Shown: positions 17,089 to 26,015, counted from the stretch's first letter. The stretch is DNA of 49,672 nucleotides from Desulfocapsa sp. (GCA_013426795.1 JACDZF010000003.1:1-49672); one strand, 5' to 3'. Notes: generated by a model not told the origin, from the sequence alone. A program made the numbers and translations.

Positions 17089-19158
17089 TCAATCACCTTC
17101 GCCCTTCACCACCTTCTCCACCCGGCACATAAAGGTGCGCTGGCCGGGGGTACCGGTGACCGGATTTCTGAGCTCATCATCGGTGAGGGTGTTGAGATTG
17201 TACTGATTTTTATAATCGCCCCAGCCCCAGGCGATGCGGATGGAGCCAGGATGAACCAGCGATGAAATTCGGGCTGGCATTTGAATGCTGCCCTTGGGGG
17301 TGGCAACCTGGATCTGATCACCGGCCGCAACCTTCAACCCGGCGGCGTCCAGGGGATGGAGATCGACCACGCAGCCCAGCTCGTCATTCAAGAGGATGGG
17401 AATGGTACGATACTGGGAATTGGTGAAACGGATATCGCGGGCCCCGCTGATGCCGATGAGGGGAAAGTCCTGGTGCTGGTCACTGAAGCTGATACGTTTT
17501 TCCAGACCGCCGTCGCTGTAAGGCAGACCCGCCTGCCCATTGTCCTCCAGCCGTGCGGAGAAAAATTCAAACTTGCCGGAGGGGGTGGCAAATCCATCCT
17601 GCCGGTATTTCTCATGGCGGATGGCCTCCACCCGAACCCCGTCGGGATTTTGCCGCAACTGTTCAACCCCGACCCCGCAAGGGGCCAGTTGATACTCAAT
17701 GGCCTCCTCCACCGTCTCCCAGGGGAAGTCTTCCGCCAGGCCGATTCTGCGCCCCAGCTCAAAGACAATCTTCCAGTCCGGCCAGGACTGACCCACCGGT
17801 TCAATGACCTGATTCTGCAAAATAATGGGGTTATTGCGGGTGGCAAAGCGGTTGAGCTGGGTTTTTTCAAAACAGCCCGCGGCCGGCAGGACAACATCGG
17901 CCATCTCTGCGGTTCTGGTCATAAACATATCAATGACCACCAGAAATTCCAGCTCCTCCATGGCGCGCGTGGCCCGGGCGGAATCGGCCATGGTCACCAC
18001 CGGATTGCCGGCCTGCACCACCAGCATCTTCAAGCCATAGGGCTTCTTGTCGAGGATGGCGTCCACCACACAGGACTGGACCTGATTGCCCCAGCTCTCG
18101 CTGAAGGTGTTAAAGAGCGGATAATCCGCCGTCACCGGCTGCACCCCGGCGGGCAAACGGTGCCGGGCCTGGAGCGGACGCATGGCAACGGGCTGGGGCA
18201 GGACGTCGCCGCCGGGACGGTCGATATTGCCGGTGAGTCCACGCAGACAGGCCACGGCGCGGGTGGACTGGAAGATATCGAGCTGCATATCGAGGCCGTT
18301 GCCGTCAATGAGGCAGGCCGGTTTGGTGCTGGCATAGAGCCGGGCCGCCTCCCGCACCCGATCAGGATCAAGCCAGAGGTCGGCGGCAATGGCGTCGATG
18401 GCATAGCGCCCCGCCACTTCCCGTAACTGCTCAAAGCCGACGGTAAAGTTTTCGACAAACTCATGGTCATGGAGATCGCAACGGATAATCTCATGGATCA
18501 TGGCCATGGCCAGCAAGCCATCATGGCCGGGTTTGATCTGGAGCCAGATGTCCGCCCGTTTTGCCAGGGGCGTCTGGATCGGATCCACGACAATGAGCCT
18601 GGCGCCCTGACTGATCGCGTGGTTGATGGCATCGGCGGCGCCCAGGGTGGTGTCGGCATCATGCTTGCCCCAGACCAGGATACATTTGGCCTTGGCGGCC
18701 TCGGCAAAGGCCATGGCCCCGTAGGTGTAGGTGTGGGCCATCTCGCGCGCAACAAAGCAGATGGAGCCGTTACCGATGGTGTTGGGAGAGCCGTAACAGT
18801 TCATCAGGCGGCTGGCATAATCCCAGGGGGTTCCCCAGTCGGCGGCCATGCCCCGCAGCCAGCCCACCGCCTGCGGTTCCCCCTGTTTTTTATAGTGCTG
18901 GAAGCGGGCCGCTATGCGTCCCAGTGCCTCATCCCAGGTCGCCGGGCGAAGCTCCCCGCCCTTCTCCCGCACCTGCGGCGTGGTCAGCCGCTGATCGGAA
19001 TAGACGATTTCGGCAGCCACTGCCAGCTTACGGCAGCGGGCCCGCCGGTCCTCGGCGACAAAGGATTTACGGCGGGCGGACACCAGCCTTCCGGCAAGCA
19101 CCTCCACCTCCACCGGACAGCAGGAGGAACACATACGACAGACGGTATCATTTTTCAT
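17089..19158 (-). CDS. Molybdopterin-dependent oxidoreductase (DMSO-reductase family)
   Basis: The 689-residue protein is a catalytic subunit of the molybdenum/tungsten bis-pterin family. The N-terminal [4Fe-4S] motif reads C7-x2-C10-x3-C14 with a fourth cysteine near 42. A cysteine in GNGSICFVARE (about residue 146) is in position to ligate the metal. The C-terminal pterin-binding domain has TNSQYRTIPILL, HPLDAAGLKVAAGD and the closing NLLT-like NTLTDDELRNPVTGTP. No twin-arginine signal is present, so it is probably cytoplasmic. No electron-transfer subunit follows. The substrate cannot be told; acetylene-hydratase-like and polysulfide- or formate-type relatives share this form. It follows a methyltransferase gene by 12 bp. 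Confidence 0.87.
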   Translation of the reverse strand: MKNDTVCRMCSSCCPVEVEVLAGRLVSARRKSFVAEDRRARCRKLAVAAEIVYSDQRLTTPQVREKGGELRPATWDEALGRIAARFQHYKKQGEPQAVGWLRGMAADWGTPWDYASRLMNCYGSPNTIGNGSICFVAREMAHTYTYGAMAFAEAAKAKCILVWGKHDADTTLGAADAINHAISQGARLIVVDPIQTPLAKRADIWLQIKPGHDGLLAMAMIHEIIRCDLHDHEFVENFTVGFEQLREVAGRYAIDAIAADLWLDPDRVREAARLYASTKPACLIDGNGLDMQLDIFQSTRAVACLRGLTGNIDRPGGDVLPQPVAMRPLQARHRLPAGVQPVTADYPLFNTFSESWGNQVQSCVVDAILDKKPYGLKMLVVQAGNPVVTMADSARATRAMEELEFLVVIDMFMTRTAEMADVVLPAAGCFEKTQLNRFATRNNPIILQNQVIEPVGQSWPDWKIVFELGRRIGLAEDFPWETVEEAIEYQLAPCGVGVEQLRQNPDGVRVEAIRHEKYRQDGFATPSGKFEFFSARLEDNGQAGLPYSDGGLEKRISFSDQHQDFPLIGISGARDIRFTNSQYRTIPILLNDELGCVVDLHPLDAAGLKVAAGDQIQVATPKGSIQMPARISSLVHPGSIRIAWGWGDYKNQYNLNTLTDDELRNPVTGTPGQRTFMCRVEKVVKGEGD

Positions 19159-19170
19159 GGGAACCTCAAA

Positions 19171-20106
19171 TTACCGGATGGCCTTGATAAAACAGCTGCG
19201 GATCAGCTCATAATGGTTGCTGTGACTGCGAATCTTCCACCAGATATGATCCTCATCAGTCACCTGCCAGCCCGCCGGAACCCCGTCCATGCCGTTCACC
19301 AGGATGTCCTTGATATTCTCCAGGCCCTTGCCCGGATATGGGCCGTCGGGTCGTCCCCCCAGCCACTGATCCAGTTCTGCCGCCTCGGTGGACCAGGAGA
19401 AGGGATCGGAGAGCAGGAGCTGGCCTCCCGTTGCAGCGGCGACTCGGTTCATCTCGGCCAGATGGAGAGAGGGTTGAGGCACCTTGTCCACCAGATTGAG
19501 GGAGGCAAGGGATGTCGCGGCGCCGGTGGCAAAGGGGAGGCGCAGGGCATCGGCCACGATAAACTCCACCTTCTCCCGCCGCCAGTGGGGCGGGCTGCGG
19601 ATGACCACCTCCCGTCCGAGCAGGCCCTCGTCCTTGAGGGTAAAACGCAGCTCTCCCTGGCCCATAAGCTGACGGGCGGCCCTGATAAAGGCCCGTGATT
19701 TATCCAAACCAACGGCCAGATCGCATTTCCCGCTCATCTCAAAGGTAAACCGGCCCACCGCCCCACCCAGATCCAGGGCCAGCCCGGCATGCCCCTGGAT
19801 GAGTCCGGCCCAGTAAAGATAGGCGTCAGTGGCCTGATCGTCACCCAGCAGATCACCATAATGGCTCCACAGGTAGGAAGAAACAACCTCCTCCTGCTCA
19901 TACCGATTCGGCTGTTCCAGCCGATCCAGATCGAGAAAGGCAATCCCCTCTTCGATGGGAAAACGACGGCCACAGAGGCGGCAGATGAGGGTGCCGGTGA
20001 CAATATCTTCCTCCACCTCGTGGTCAACCCCAAGGATCTCCAGGGGGAATTCGCGGGGAAGACAGGCGGGACAGATGAGCATTGTGGTCAACAGTTTTTT
20101 CATCAA
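19171..20106 (-). CDS. Class I SAM-dependent methyltransferase with Trm112-like zinc ribbon
   Basis: The 311-residue protein begins with a Trm112-like ribbon: CPAC at residues 12-15 and CRLC near 42-45, followed by RRFPIEEGIAFL. After a helical linker comes a Rossmann methyltransferase core with LALDLGGAVGRFTFEM (SAM motif I) near residue 108, VEFIVADALRLPF (motif II region) and LASLNLVDKVPQP. Substrate is unknown. It sits 12 bp upstream of the molybdopterin oxidoreductase in the same direction, so the two are an operon. A role in maturing that enzyme or modifying its substrate is only inference. Confidence 0.84.
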   Translation of the reverse strand: MMKKLLTTMLICPACLPREFPLEILGVDHEVEEDIVTGTLICRLCGRRFPIEEGIAFLDLDRLEQPNRYEQEEVVSSYLWSHYGDLLGDDQATDAYLYWAGLIQGHAGLALDLGGAVGRFTFEMSGKCDLAVGLDKSRAFIRAARQLMGQGELRFTLKDEGLLGREVVIRSPPHWRREKVEFIVADALRLPFATGAATSLASLNLVDKVPQPSLHLAEMNRVAAATGGQLLLSDPFSWSTEAAELDQWLGGRPDGPYPGKGLENIKDILVNGMDGVPAGWQVTDEDHIWWKIRSHSNHYELIRSCFIKAIR

Positions 20107-20249
20107 AGAGTTCCATTTCTACAGCATTGAAGGAATGCGACAGGCCTGAGTGGATACCGGTGAAGGGGACAGGGGAATTGAACTTCTCCCATTCCCTTCG
20201 ACCATTTCCAACCGCAGCCGGGCACCTATGGTGCCGGTCACTCCGTTGT

Positions 20250-20274
20250 ATCACCCTCAGCCGGTGGGGGTGAT
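20250..20274 (-). terminator. Weak hairpin after the FKBP gene
   Basis: ATCACCC (20250-20256) pairs with GGGTGAT (20268-20274) shortly after the FKBP stop. A second GGCACC/GGTGCC stem lies just beyond. No T run follows, so this is tentative. Confidence 0.3.
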
Positions 20275-20297
20275 GTCTGTTGGGCGGAGTCCGATTT

Positions 20298-20726
20298 TCA
20301 GGAGATCTCCACCAGCTCCAGATCAAAGATCAGCTCCTGGCCGGCCAGGGGAGGATTGGCATCGAGGTAGATATGGGTGTCGGTGATCTCCCTGACCACC
20401 ACCACCATCAACTCACCATTGGCCCCTCCCACCTCCAGCTTCTGACCCAGCTCAGGGGTGAAGTCGGCGGGCACATGCTCCACCGGAACCTCCATCACCA
20501 TATTGGGATCATGGGCGCCGTAGGCCTTTTCCACCGGAATGGCCACCGTTTTTTTGTCGCCCTGGCCCATTCCCACGAGGGCCTCATCAAAACCGGCAAT
20601 CACCTCTCCGGAGCCCAGCACCACCTCCAGGGGAGGACGACCATCGGAAGAATCAAATACCGTTCCATCCGCCAACCTGCCGGTGTACCTCACCTTCACC
20701 TTACTTCCTTTTTTTGCCTGTGCCAT
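20298..20726 (-). CDS. FKBP-type peptidyl-prolyl cis-trans isomerase (SlyD-like)
   Basis: The 142-residue protein catalyses proline isomerisation and probably acts as a chaperone. The FKBP core is split as in SlyD: VRYTGRLADGTVFDSS and the GSGEVIAGFDEALVGMG loop, then an inserted flap (AYGAHDPNMVMEVPVEHVP) and the returning strands ending ELIFDLELVEI. No histidine-rich metal tail is present, unlike E. coli SlyD. The ATG before AQAKKG is chosen because AGGAG lies 9 bp upstream; an in-frame GTG two codons earlier overlaps that spacing. No signal peptide, so cytoplasmic. Confidence 0.92.
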   Translation of the reverse strand: MAQAKKGSKVKVRYTGRLADGTVFDSSDGRPPLEVVLGSGEVIAGFDEALVGMGQGDKKTVAIPVEKAYGAHDPNMVMEVPVEHVPADFTPELGQKLEVGGANGELMVVVVREITDTHIYLDANPPLAGQELIFDLELVEIS

Positions 20727-20831
20727 ACCCACACTCTCCTCTCTTCAATCGTCCATGTAAAGACCCGAAGGTCACTTTCCAGCTCCCTGTTCAAGCAATT
20801 TTCAATCCTAATCCCGATAAACGGGCCGCCC

Positions 20832-21353
20832 TCATCGCTCCAGCATATCCTTACCAGCTGAGAGAATCATCTCACAGACCTGCTCCGGGCTCTGGCCGTC
20901 ACATTCAATGCGCAGGTCGGCATAGCGACCATAGAGGGGCCGGCGTTCAGCAAAAAGATGGGCCACACTCTGGCCCTCCTGCCGCGCCAGACCTCTGCTT
21001 GCCCCATCTCCCACCCTGGCCTCCACAAGCGGAAGGGGCACATCGAGAAACACCAGCACCCCGCTCTTCTGCAGATGCTCCATGCCTGCCCTGCCATAGA
21101 CGGCGCTGCCGCCGGTGGCAATCACATGGCGACGCAGATCAAGGCCAAGGAGAATCCGCTCCTCCAGGCGACGAAACCAATCCGCCCCATTCCGGTCCAC
21201 GAGCTCCTGGAGAGACTGCTGCTGATCGGCCTCGATCACTGCATCGACATCGACAAAGCCGTAGGACAACCTTTCAGCAAGCAGGGGGCCCACCGTGCTT
21301 TTCCCGGCACCGGCCATCCCGATCAAAACCAGATTCATTTTTCGCGCAGACAT
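20832..21353 (-). CDS. aroK: Shikimate kinase-like P-loop kinase
   Basis: The 173-residue protein resembles AroK/AroL, which phosphorylates shikimate in aromatic synthesis. Walker A is GMAGAGKST. The shikimate-binding Asp lies in FVDVDAVIE, the FRRLEE motif is present, and the lid has SRGLARQ and an RRPLYGRYAD segment. The usual GGG of the substrate loop is GGS here (ATGGSAVYG). That, together with weak context, leaves room for a related small-molecule kinase. No clear ribosome site supports either the MSARK start or the internal MNLVL start. Confidence 0.78.
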   Translation of the reverse strand: MSARKMNLVLIGMAGAGKSTVGPLLAERLSYGFVDVDAVIEADQQQSLQELVDRNGADWFRRLEERILLGLDLRRHVIATGGSAVYGRAGMEHLQKSGVLVFLDVPLPLVEARVGDGASRGLARQEGQSVAHLFAERRPLYGRYADLRIECDGQSPEQVCEMILSAGKDMLER

Positions 21354-21445
21354 GATAAGATGGTTCACCAGTGGAGGAAGAAAGATAACCAGACTCAATG
21401 GACTTACAAGGCCGGTATCGGTATTAAACCTTAATAAATACAGCC

Positions 21446-21856
21446 ATGCTCAAAATTTCCGACACCCTAACCATTCCCGAAGGTGAAATCGAGTTCAATT
21501 TCATTCGCGCCAGCGGGGCCGGAGGGCAGAATGTCAACAAGGTCGCCAGCGCCGTCCACCTTCGTTTTGACATCACCCGATCCTCCCTGCCCGACACCTG
21601 CAAAGAGCGACTGCTGGCCCTCTCAGAGCAGCGGGTAAGCCGGGATGGAATAATCACCATCAAGGCGCAGGAGCACCGGACCCAGGAAAAAAACAAGGCC
21701 GAGGCCCTGCACCGGCTCCATGGGATGATCGCCGCCGCCATGGTCGTCCCCCGAAACCGGCGACCCACCCGGCCTGGAAAAATCGCCCGCCAGAAGCGAC
21801 TGGACATAAAAAAACAGCGGGGCGATATCAAGGCCCTGCGTAAACGAATATCCTGA
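21446..21856 (+). CDS. arfB: Alternative ribosome-rescue factor / peptidyl-tRNA hydrolase ArfB
   Basis: ArfB (YaeJ) enters stalled ribosomes and frees the nascent chain without release factors. The 136-residue sequence has the release-factor catalytic loop RASGAGGQNVNKV with GGQ at 26-28, and the basic C-terminal tail (RRPTRPGKIARQKR, then KKQRGDIKALRKRIS) that enters the empty mRNA channel. The length matches the family. A G/C hairpin with a T run follows the stop. The next gene on the same strand is unrelated. Confidence 0.93.
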   Translation: MLKISDTLTIPEGEIEFNFIRASGAGGQNVNKVASAVHLRFDITRSSLPDTCKERLLALSEQRVSRDGIITIKAQEHRTQEKNKAEALHRLHGMIAAAMVVPRNRRPTRPGKIARQKRLDIKKQRGDIKALRKRIS

Positions 21857-21875
21857 TTCCATTTCCAAATCACAA

Positions 21876-21904
21876 GGCTTCACCCACCCCGAAGCCCTTT
21901 TTAT
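21876..21904 (+). terminator. Probable terminator after arfB
   Basis: GGCTTC (21876-21881) pairs with GAAGCC (21891-21896) and is followed by CTTTTTAT. The stem is short but the T run is in place, 20 bp after the arfB stop. Confidence 0.5.
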
Positions 21905-21990
21905 CAAGGGAGGGGAGTTCTCGGTACCAGACGAGCGGAATATGGAACCCTTGATTGAAGAATTCGCAAAAGGACTTGCCGCAAGGGACA

Positions 21991-23145
21991 ATGACAACCG
22001 ATTTTTCACCCTATTACCGTCTCTGGGCCCGGCAATTACTGGCCGAATTTGAGGAGATCCAGGCGCAGTATGGACTGGCTCTGGAGGCCCCGATCTTCGA
22101 GATCAGTGAGACCCGAAAACAGTATGGTTCCTGGCAGGCGGAAGACCGGATCATCCGCATCAGCGCCCGTCTGATTACCAGCCGTTCCTGGGATATTACC
22201 TGCCTGATCCTCAAGCATGAGATGGCGCACCAGATCTGCTCCGAGCTTTTCCATGACAAGGCCTCTGACCATGGCCCGCTCTTTCAGCAGGCCTGCCAGA
22301 TCCTTGACCTGCCAGCCTCCTATCGACACGCCTCCTCCGACCTCCCGGGAGGGGCTCCATCCGCCCCATCCGGAAATGCCCAGACCGAGAAAGGACGGCA
22401 GTTTATCAACCGCATCGGCAAACTTCTGGCCCTGGCAGGCTCCACCAACGAGCACGAGGCCGCCCTGGCCATGGAAAAGGCACGCCAGCTGATGACCCGC
22501 CACAACCTGCAACAGCTCCAGGACGATACGCAATCGGCCTTCACCTCTCTGATCATTCACACCCGCTCCCGGCGCCTTGAGTGCTGGCAGCGCAAGATCT
22601 GTGTGATCCTGGTCCAGTTTTTCCATGTGAAGGTGGTCACCTCGCGCCTGTACGACCCCCTGCGCAATGGTCACTACAGGACCATTGAGCTGTTTGGCCG
22701 CAAGGAGAATGTCACCGTCGCCGAATACTGCTCCACCTTTCTCGCCAGTCAGCTTGCATCCCTGTGGCAGCAGAATAGAAACAGGATCAACGGCAAAGGA
22801 ATCAGGGTCCGAAACAGCTATTATCTGGGGCTGCTCCAGGGATTCTACGACAAGCTCAAGGCCGGGAAGTCCACCACCGAGACAGCAGACTCAGCGCCCC
22901 CGACCATGGCGCCAAGGACGGCTGACAGCACCGCCATCGCCCTTCTGATCCGGGCCGAGGAGGCGGCCCTGGACACCTTTGTCAGGACGCGATTTCCCCG
23001 TATGCGCCGACGCTCGGGGAGCAAATCCTTTATCCATCGAGAGACCTACGAGCAGGGACGGGAAGACGGACAAGGGATTGTCCTTCAGAAAGGGGTTGTC
23101 GACCAGGGAAGCGGCCGGGGACTCCTGCTTGCACAGAACAGATAA
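21991..23145 (+). CDS. SprT-like metallopeptidase domain fused to DUF2786
   Basis: The 384-residue protein starts with a SprT-like zinc-peptidase domain: HEMAH at residues 76-80 and a third histidine near 94 in ASDHGPLFQQ. Residues ~125-165 form a DUF2786 repeat (IGKLLALAGSTNEHEAALAM, then RQLMTRHNLQQ). The following ~220 residues are the DUF2786-associated region (RRLECWQRKICVILVQFF and RNSYYLGLLQGFYDKLK) ending in a basic tail. SprT-like proteases can act on DNA-protein crosslinks, but the role here is not known. The ATG before TTDFSPYY is preferred over a TTG 36 bp upstream, with AAGGG just before it. Confidence 0.83.
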   Translation: MTTDFSPYYRLWARQLLAEFEEIQAQYGLALEAPIFEISETRKQYGSWQAEDRIIRISARLITSRSWDITCLILKHEMAHQICSELFHDKASDHGPLFQQACQILDLPASYRHASSDLPGGAPSAPSGNAQTEKGRQFINRIGKLLALAGSTNEHEAALAMEKARQLMTRHNLQQLQDDTQSAFTSLIIHTRSRRLECWQRKICVILVQFFHVKVVTSRLYDPLRNGHYRTIELFGRKENVTVAEYCSTFLASQLASLWQQNRNRINGKGIRVRNSYYLGLLQGFYDKLKAGKSTTETADSAPPTMAPRTADSTAIALLIRAEEAALDTFVRTRFPRMRRRSGSKSFIHRETYEQGREDGQGIVLQKGVVDQGSGRGLLLAQNR

Positions 23146-23158
23146 GAAGAAAAATCCA

Positions 23159-24103
23159 TCAGGCCAGATCGTCGGGGGCAAAGGACACCACCTCATCGAT
23201 GCATCTTCTCCCCATCAGCAGCATAAGCAGGCGATCCACTCCAAGGGCAATGCCGGCCGCTTGCTGAAGATGGGCCAGATCCTCAAGGAAACGTTCGGGC
23301 ATGGGCAAAGGTTTCCGCCCCCCCTCTTCCATCAGTCGCAGTTCCTCTGCAAAACGCTGGCGCTGTTCATCAACATCGGTGAGTTCGGAAAATCCGTTGG
23401 CAAGCTCCATGCCATTGATATAGAGCTCAAAACGTTCCACAAGGTGGGGGGCGCCATCCTTCCGCCGGGCCAGCGAACCCAGAGCCACCGGATAATCATG
23501 GAGAAACAGCGGCCGCTCCAGCCCCAGAGAGGGTTCGACATACTGGACCAACAGCTCATCAAAGCTGCCACTGGCCAGGGCCTGCTCCAGGGACACCGGA
23601 CTGAAGCGGGCAAAGGCCGCCTCCACCGACAGCCGATCCCAGGGGGGCTGCATGGCAATGATCTGGTCGCAGCCGTAGGGTCGCAGGCCATCCCTGCTCC
23701 CCTTGCGGAGCGCGCCGCAACCCGCCATCCCGCCAAGCTCAACCAGCAGAAAGCCCAGCAGCTGCTCACAGTCATCCATCAGATCTTCATAGTCGGCCCC
23801 GGCGCGATACCACTCCAGCATGGTGAACTCCTCCAGATGCAGCCGCCCCCGCTCACCCTTGCGAAAACAGTTGCAGATCTGAAAGATCCTGTCGCAGCCC
23901 AGGGCAAGCAGACGCTTCATGCAGAGCTCGGGAGAGGCCTGTAAAAATGCGTCTTCGGAGGTCAAGGGCTGGATATTGGCCTCGGGCAGGAGCAGGGGCT
24001 GACGGATGGGGGTATCGACCTCAAGGAACTGCCGGGTGATGAAAAATGAACGGAGGGAATGAAAAAAGGCCGCGCGAAGGCGCAGCCCCTGCACATCAAG
24101 CAT
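23159..24103 (-). CDS. epmA: EF-P lysine (R)-beta-lysyltransferase EpmA (GenX/PoxA)
   Basis: EpmA is a truncated class II lysyl-tRNA synthetase homologue that attaches beta-lysine to a lysine of elongation factor P, letting ribosomes pass polyproline. The 314-residue length fits, with no anticodon-binding domain. The motif 2 region reads FRKGERGRLHLEEFTMLEWYRA, and motif 3 reads GIALGVDRLLMLLMG. ELANGFSELTD is typical of the lysyl branch. It begins 6 bp after efp. The lysine 2,3-aminomutase EpmB, normally needed to make beta-lysine, is not in the window. Confidence 0.94.
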   Translation of the reverse strand: MLDVQGLRLRAAFFHSLRSFFITRQFLEVDTPIRQPLLLPEANIQPLTSEDAFLQASPELCMKRLLALGCDRIFQICNCFRKGERGRLHLEEFTMLEWYRAGADYEDLMDDCEQLLGFLLVELGGMAGCGALRKGSRDGLRPYGCDQIIAMQPPWDRLSVEAAFARFSPVSLEQALASGSFDELLVQYVEPSLGLERPLFLHDYPVALGSLARRKDGAPHLVERFELYINGMELANGFSELTDVDEQRQRFAEELRLMEEGGRKPLPMPERFLEDLAHLQQAAGIALGVDRLLMLLMGRRCIDEVVSFAPDDLA

Positions 24104-24109
24104 CAGAAA

Positions 24110-24673
24110 TTACTCTTTCACCCTGGTGACATAGGCACCGGTACGGGTATCAATCTGGATTCTGTCATTTTCTTCGACAAAGGGAGGAACCTGGAGCACA
24201 TAGCCCGTCTCCACGGTCACCGGCTTGCTGTCGGAACCGGAGGTATCGCCCTTGGCCCAGGGATCGGCCCTGATCACCAGGAGATTGACAAACATGGGCA
24301 TGCTCACATCGATGGGCCGGTCCTGAAAGAAGAGCACCTCCATCTCCATATTGTCAATCATGTAGTTGACGTTGTCGCCGAGATGCTCCTTATCAATGAC
24401 AATCTGTTCAAAATTCTGGTTATCCATGAAATGATACTCATCATCCTGACAGTAGAGGTACTGCATCTTCCGCTCTTCCAGCTCCGGCTTCTCAAACTTG
24501 TCATTGGAGCGATAGGTCTGGACCAGCTGGTTGCCGCTGATCATATTGCGCATCTTGCACCGGTACAGGGCCTGCCCCTTTCCCGGCTTGGAAAACTCAA
24601 AATCAATAACGATGAAAGGAGCCCCATCAATCTGGACCTTCAAACCCTTGCGTAAATCTGCCGCAGTGTACAT
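24110..24673 (-). CDS. efp: Translation elongation factor P
   Basis: EF-P (187 aa) binds between the ribosomal P and E sites and helps polyproline peptide bonds form. The three-barrel sequence is complete. The modification loop reads SKPGKGQA with the target lysine at residue 32, which agrees with the lysine-type factor expected for EpmA. The ATG before YTAADLRKG is chosen because AAGGAG lies 8 bp upstream; seven in-frame codons further upstream are not translated by this reasoning. efp and epmA form a two-gene operon. Confidence 0.96.
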   Translation of the reverse strand: MYTAADLRKGLKVQIDGAPFIVIDFEFSKPGKGQALYRCKMRNMISGNQLVQTYRSNDKFEKPELEERKMQYLYCQDDEYHFMDNQNFEQIVIDKEHLGDNVNYMIDNMEMEVLFFQDRPIDVSMPMFVNLLVIRADPWAKGDTSGSDSKPVTVETGYVLQVPPFVEENDRIQIDTRTGAYVTRVKE

Positions 24674-25264
24674 ACTCTTTTCTCCTTGAATCAATCCCTT
24701 AAGATTGAAACATTGAATGAACCTTAAAAAAACAAACTTATAAAAAAACGAATAAGGGAGACACTATACCCCTGCGACAACATTTTACGCAACCGATAAT
24801 CAGTTACCTAGCCAAGATCACAGCTCTTTTTGCGTGAACAGCCGTATTGTGATCAGCGTTTGGATGGCGGCCACCAGGATAACGGCCTCCATTGGCAAGG
24901 GCCCTTCAAGATTGAGCATACCGGGGGTTCCAGCGGATCATTGCGTTCCAGACAAGATGCTGGAATCCTGTTTTTCTGCCCAGGAAAAGTGAGGGGAGCG
25001 GACTGAAATGACCACAAAATTTCTTTTTATGATGCTGGAAGCACGGGATATTTTATACAGGGTATCACTGTCCGCCAAGGCAAGGCTTACTGCCAAGAGT
25101 CTTTAAGGGTTCCCATAGAAAAACAGATCGTAAGCGGCAGAATGCATCCTCCTGAAAAAAATCATTGAGTAACCAAATCCTAGCGATTTTGTAACATTTT
25201 GATTGACAGTATCACATTAGTTCAGGATAATTGGGGCTCCATTTGATATTTCGTGAGGTTTGAT
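24674..25264. other. 590-bp divergent intergenic region
   Basis: This AT-rich region lies between efp (minus) and the CPBP protease gene (plus) and presumably holds both promoters. A 33-codon minus-strand frame (24818-24919), starting MLNLEGPLPMEA and ending RLFTQKEL, has one hydrophobic helix but no ribosome site, and it may be a remnant. A poly-A/T stretch at 24724-24750 precedes efp. No known RNA or repeat is recognised. Confidence 0.4.
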
Positions 25265-25939
25265 ATGTTTCCCATGAGTGTTGCCGTTCCCGTTCCATCC
25301 GATAAAATCCCAAAGATATTGCTGGGTTCAGAGCTTATCTGCATCTTTTTCGTCTTGCCCATCCTTTTTACGATCAGCATCCGGGGAACCCATCCCTTTC
25401 CCTTTATCATCGCCGGCGCCGTCTTTGCCGTCTTTTATCTCCTTCGTGACAAGGGATTTTCGCGAAAATCCTTTGGCGATCTTTTCACTCTGCGCAAGAA
25501 CGCAAAACGTATTCTGCTTCCCTTTCTCGCCATCAGTCTGATTGCCATCATCACCATTGCCCTGACCAAACCCGAGGTCCTCTTTGATTACCCCCGCCAC
25601 AAGACCGCCCTCTGGTTGGCAATCATCATTTTTTACCCCCTGCTTGCCGTGTATCCCCAGGAATTGTTTTATCGGGCCTTTTTCTTTCGCCGCTACCATT
25701 CCCTTTTTCCCGGCAAGCATACGATGCCCCTGGTCAGCGCCCTCACCTTCGGTTTTGCCCATATCATTTACGGCAATATTCCGGCCGTGCTTCTCACCCT
25801 CATAGGTGGGTATCTTTTTGCCATCACCTATCAACACTCCCGATCCATTCTTGTCGTTTCCCTGGAACATGCCCTCTATGGGTGTCTGCTCTATACCATC
25901 GGCCTTGGGCAGTTTATTCATACCAGCGGCCCGATGTAA
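25265..25939 (+). CDS. CPBP-family intramembrane protease
   Basis: The 224-residue polytopic protein belongs to the CPBP (Rce1/Abi) family of membrane proteases. About six hydrophobic segments are visible. The family motifs appear as PQELFYRAFFFRR (motif 1, with Gln in place of the first Glu, a change seen in some subfamilies), FGFAHIIYG (motif 2) and EHALYG (motif 3). The substrate is unknown. GAGG lies 8 bp before the ATG; a GTG four codons upstream is the alternative start. The gene is alone and converges on the membrane-protein gene ending at 26016. Confidence 0.85.
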   Translation: MFPMSVAVPVPSDKIPKILLGSELICIFFVLPILFTISIRGTHPFPFIIAGAVFAVFYLLRDKGFSRKSFGDLFTLRKNAKRILLPFLAISLIAIITIALTKPEVLFDYPRHKTALWLAIIIFYPLLAVYPQELFYRAFFFRRYHSLFPGKHTMPLVSALTFGFAHIIYGNIPAVLLTLIGGYLFAITYQHSRSILVVSLEHALYGCLLYTIGLGQFIHTSGPM

Positions 25940-26015
25940 GCGGGCTATGAGCGTTTCCCCGGAATCAGTTGTCTGGAACAGTGGCCCCTTGCTATCTGTC
26001 AGCACCAGATAGGCA

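Noticed and set aside
24818-24919. 33-codon frame with one hydrophobic helix
   Set aside because: It has no ribosome site and is bounded by a stop just upstream; most likely chance or a remnant.
25640-25720. Possible loss of catalytic Glu in the CPBP protease (QE instead of EE)
   Set aside because: The substitution occurs in known subfamilies of CPBP proteins, so inactivity cannot be claimed.
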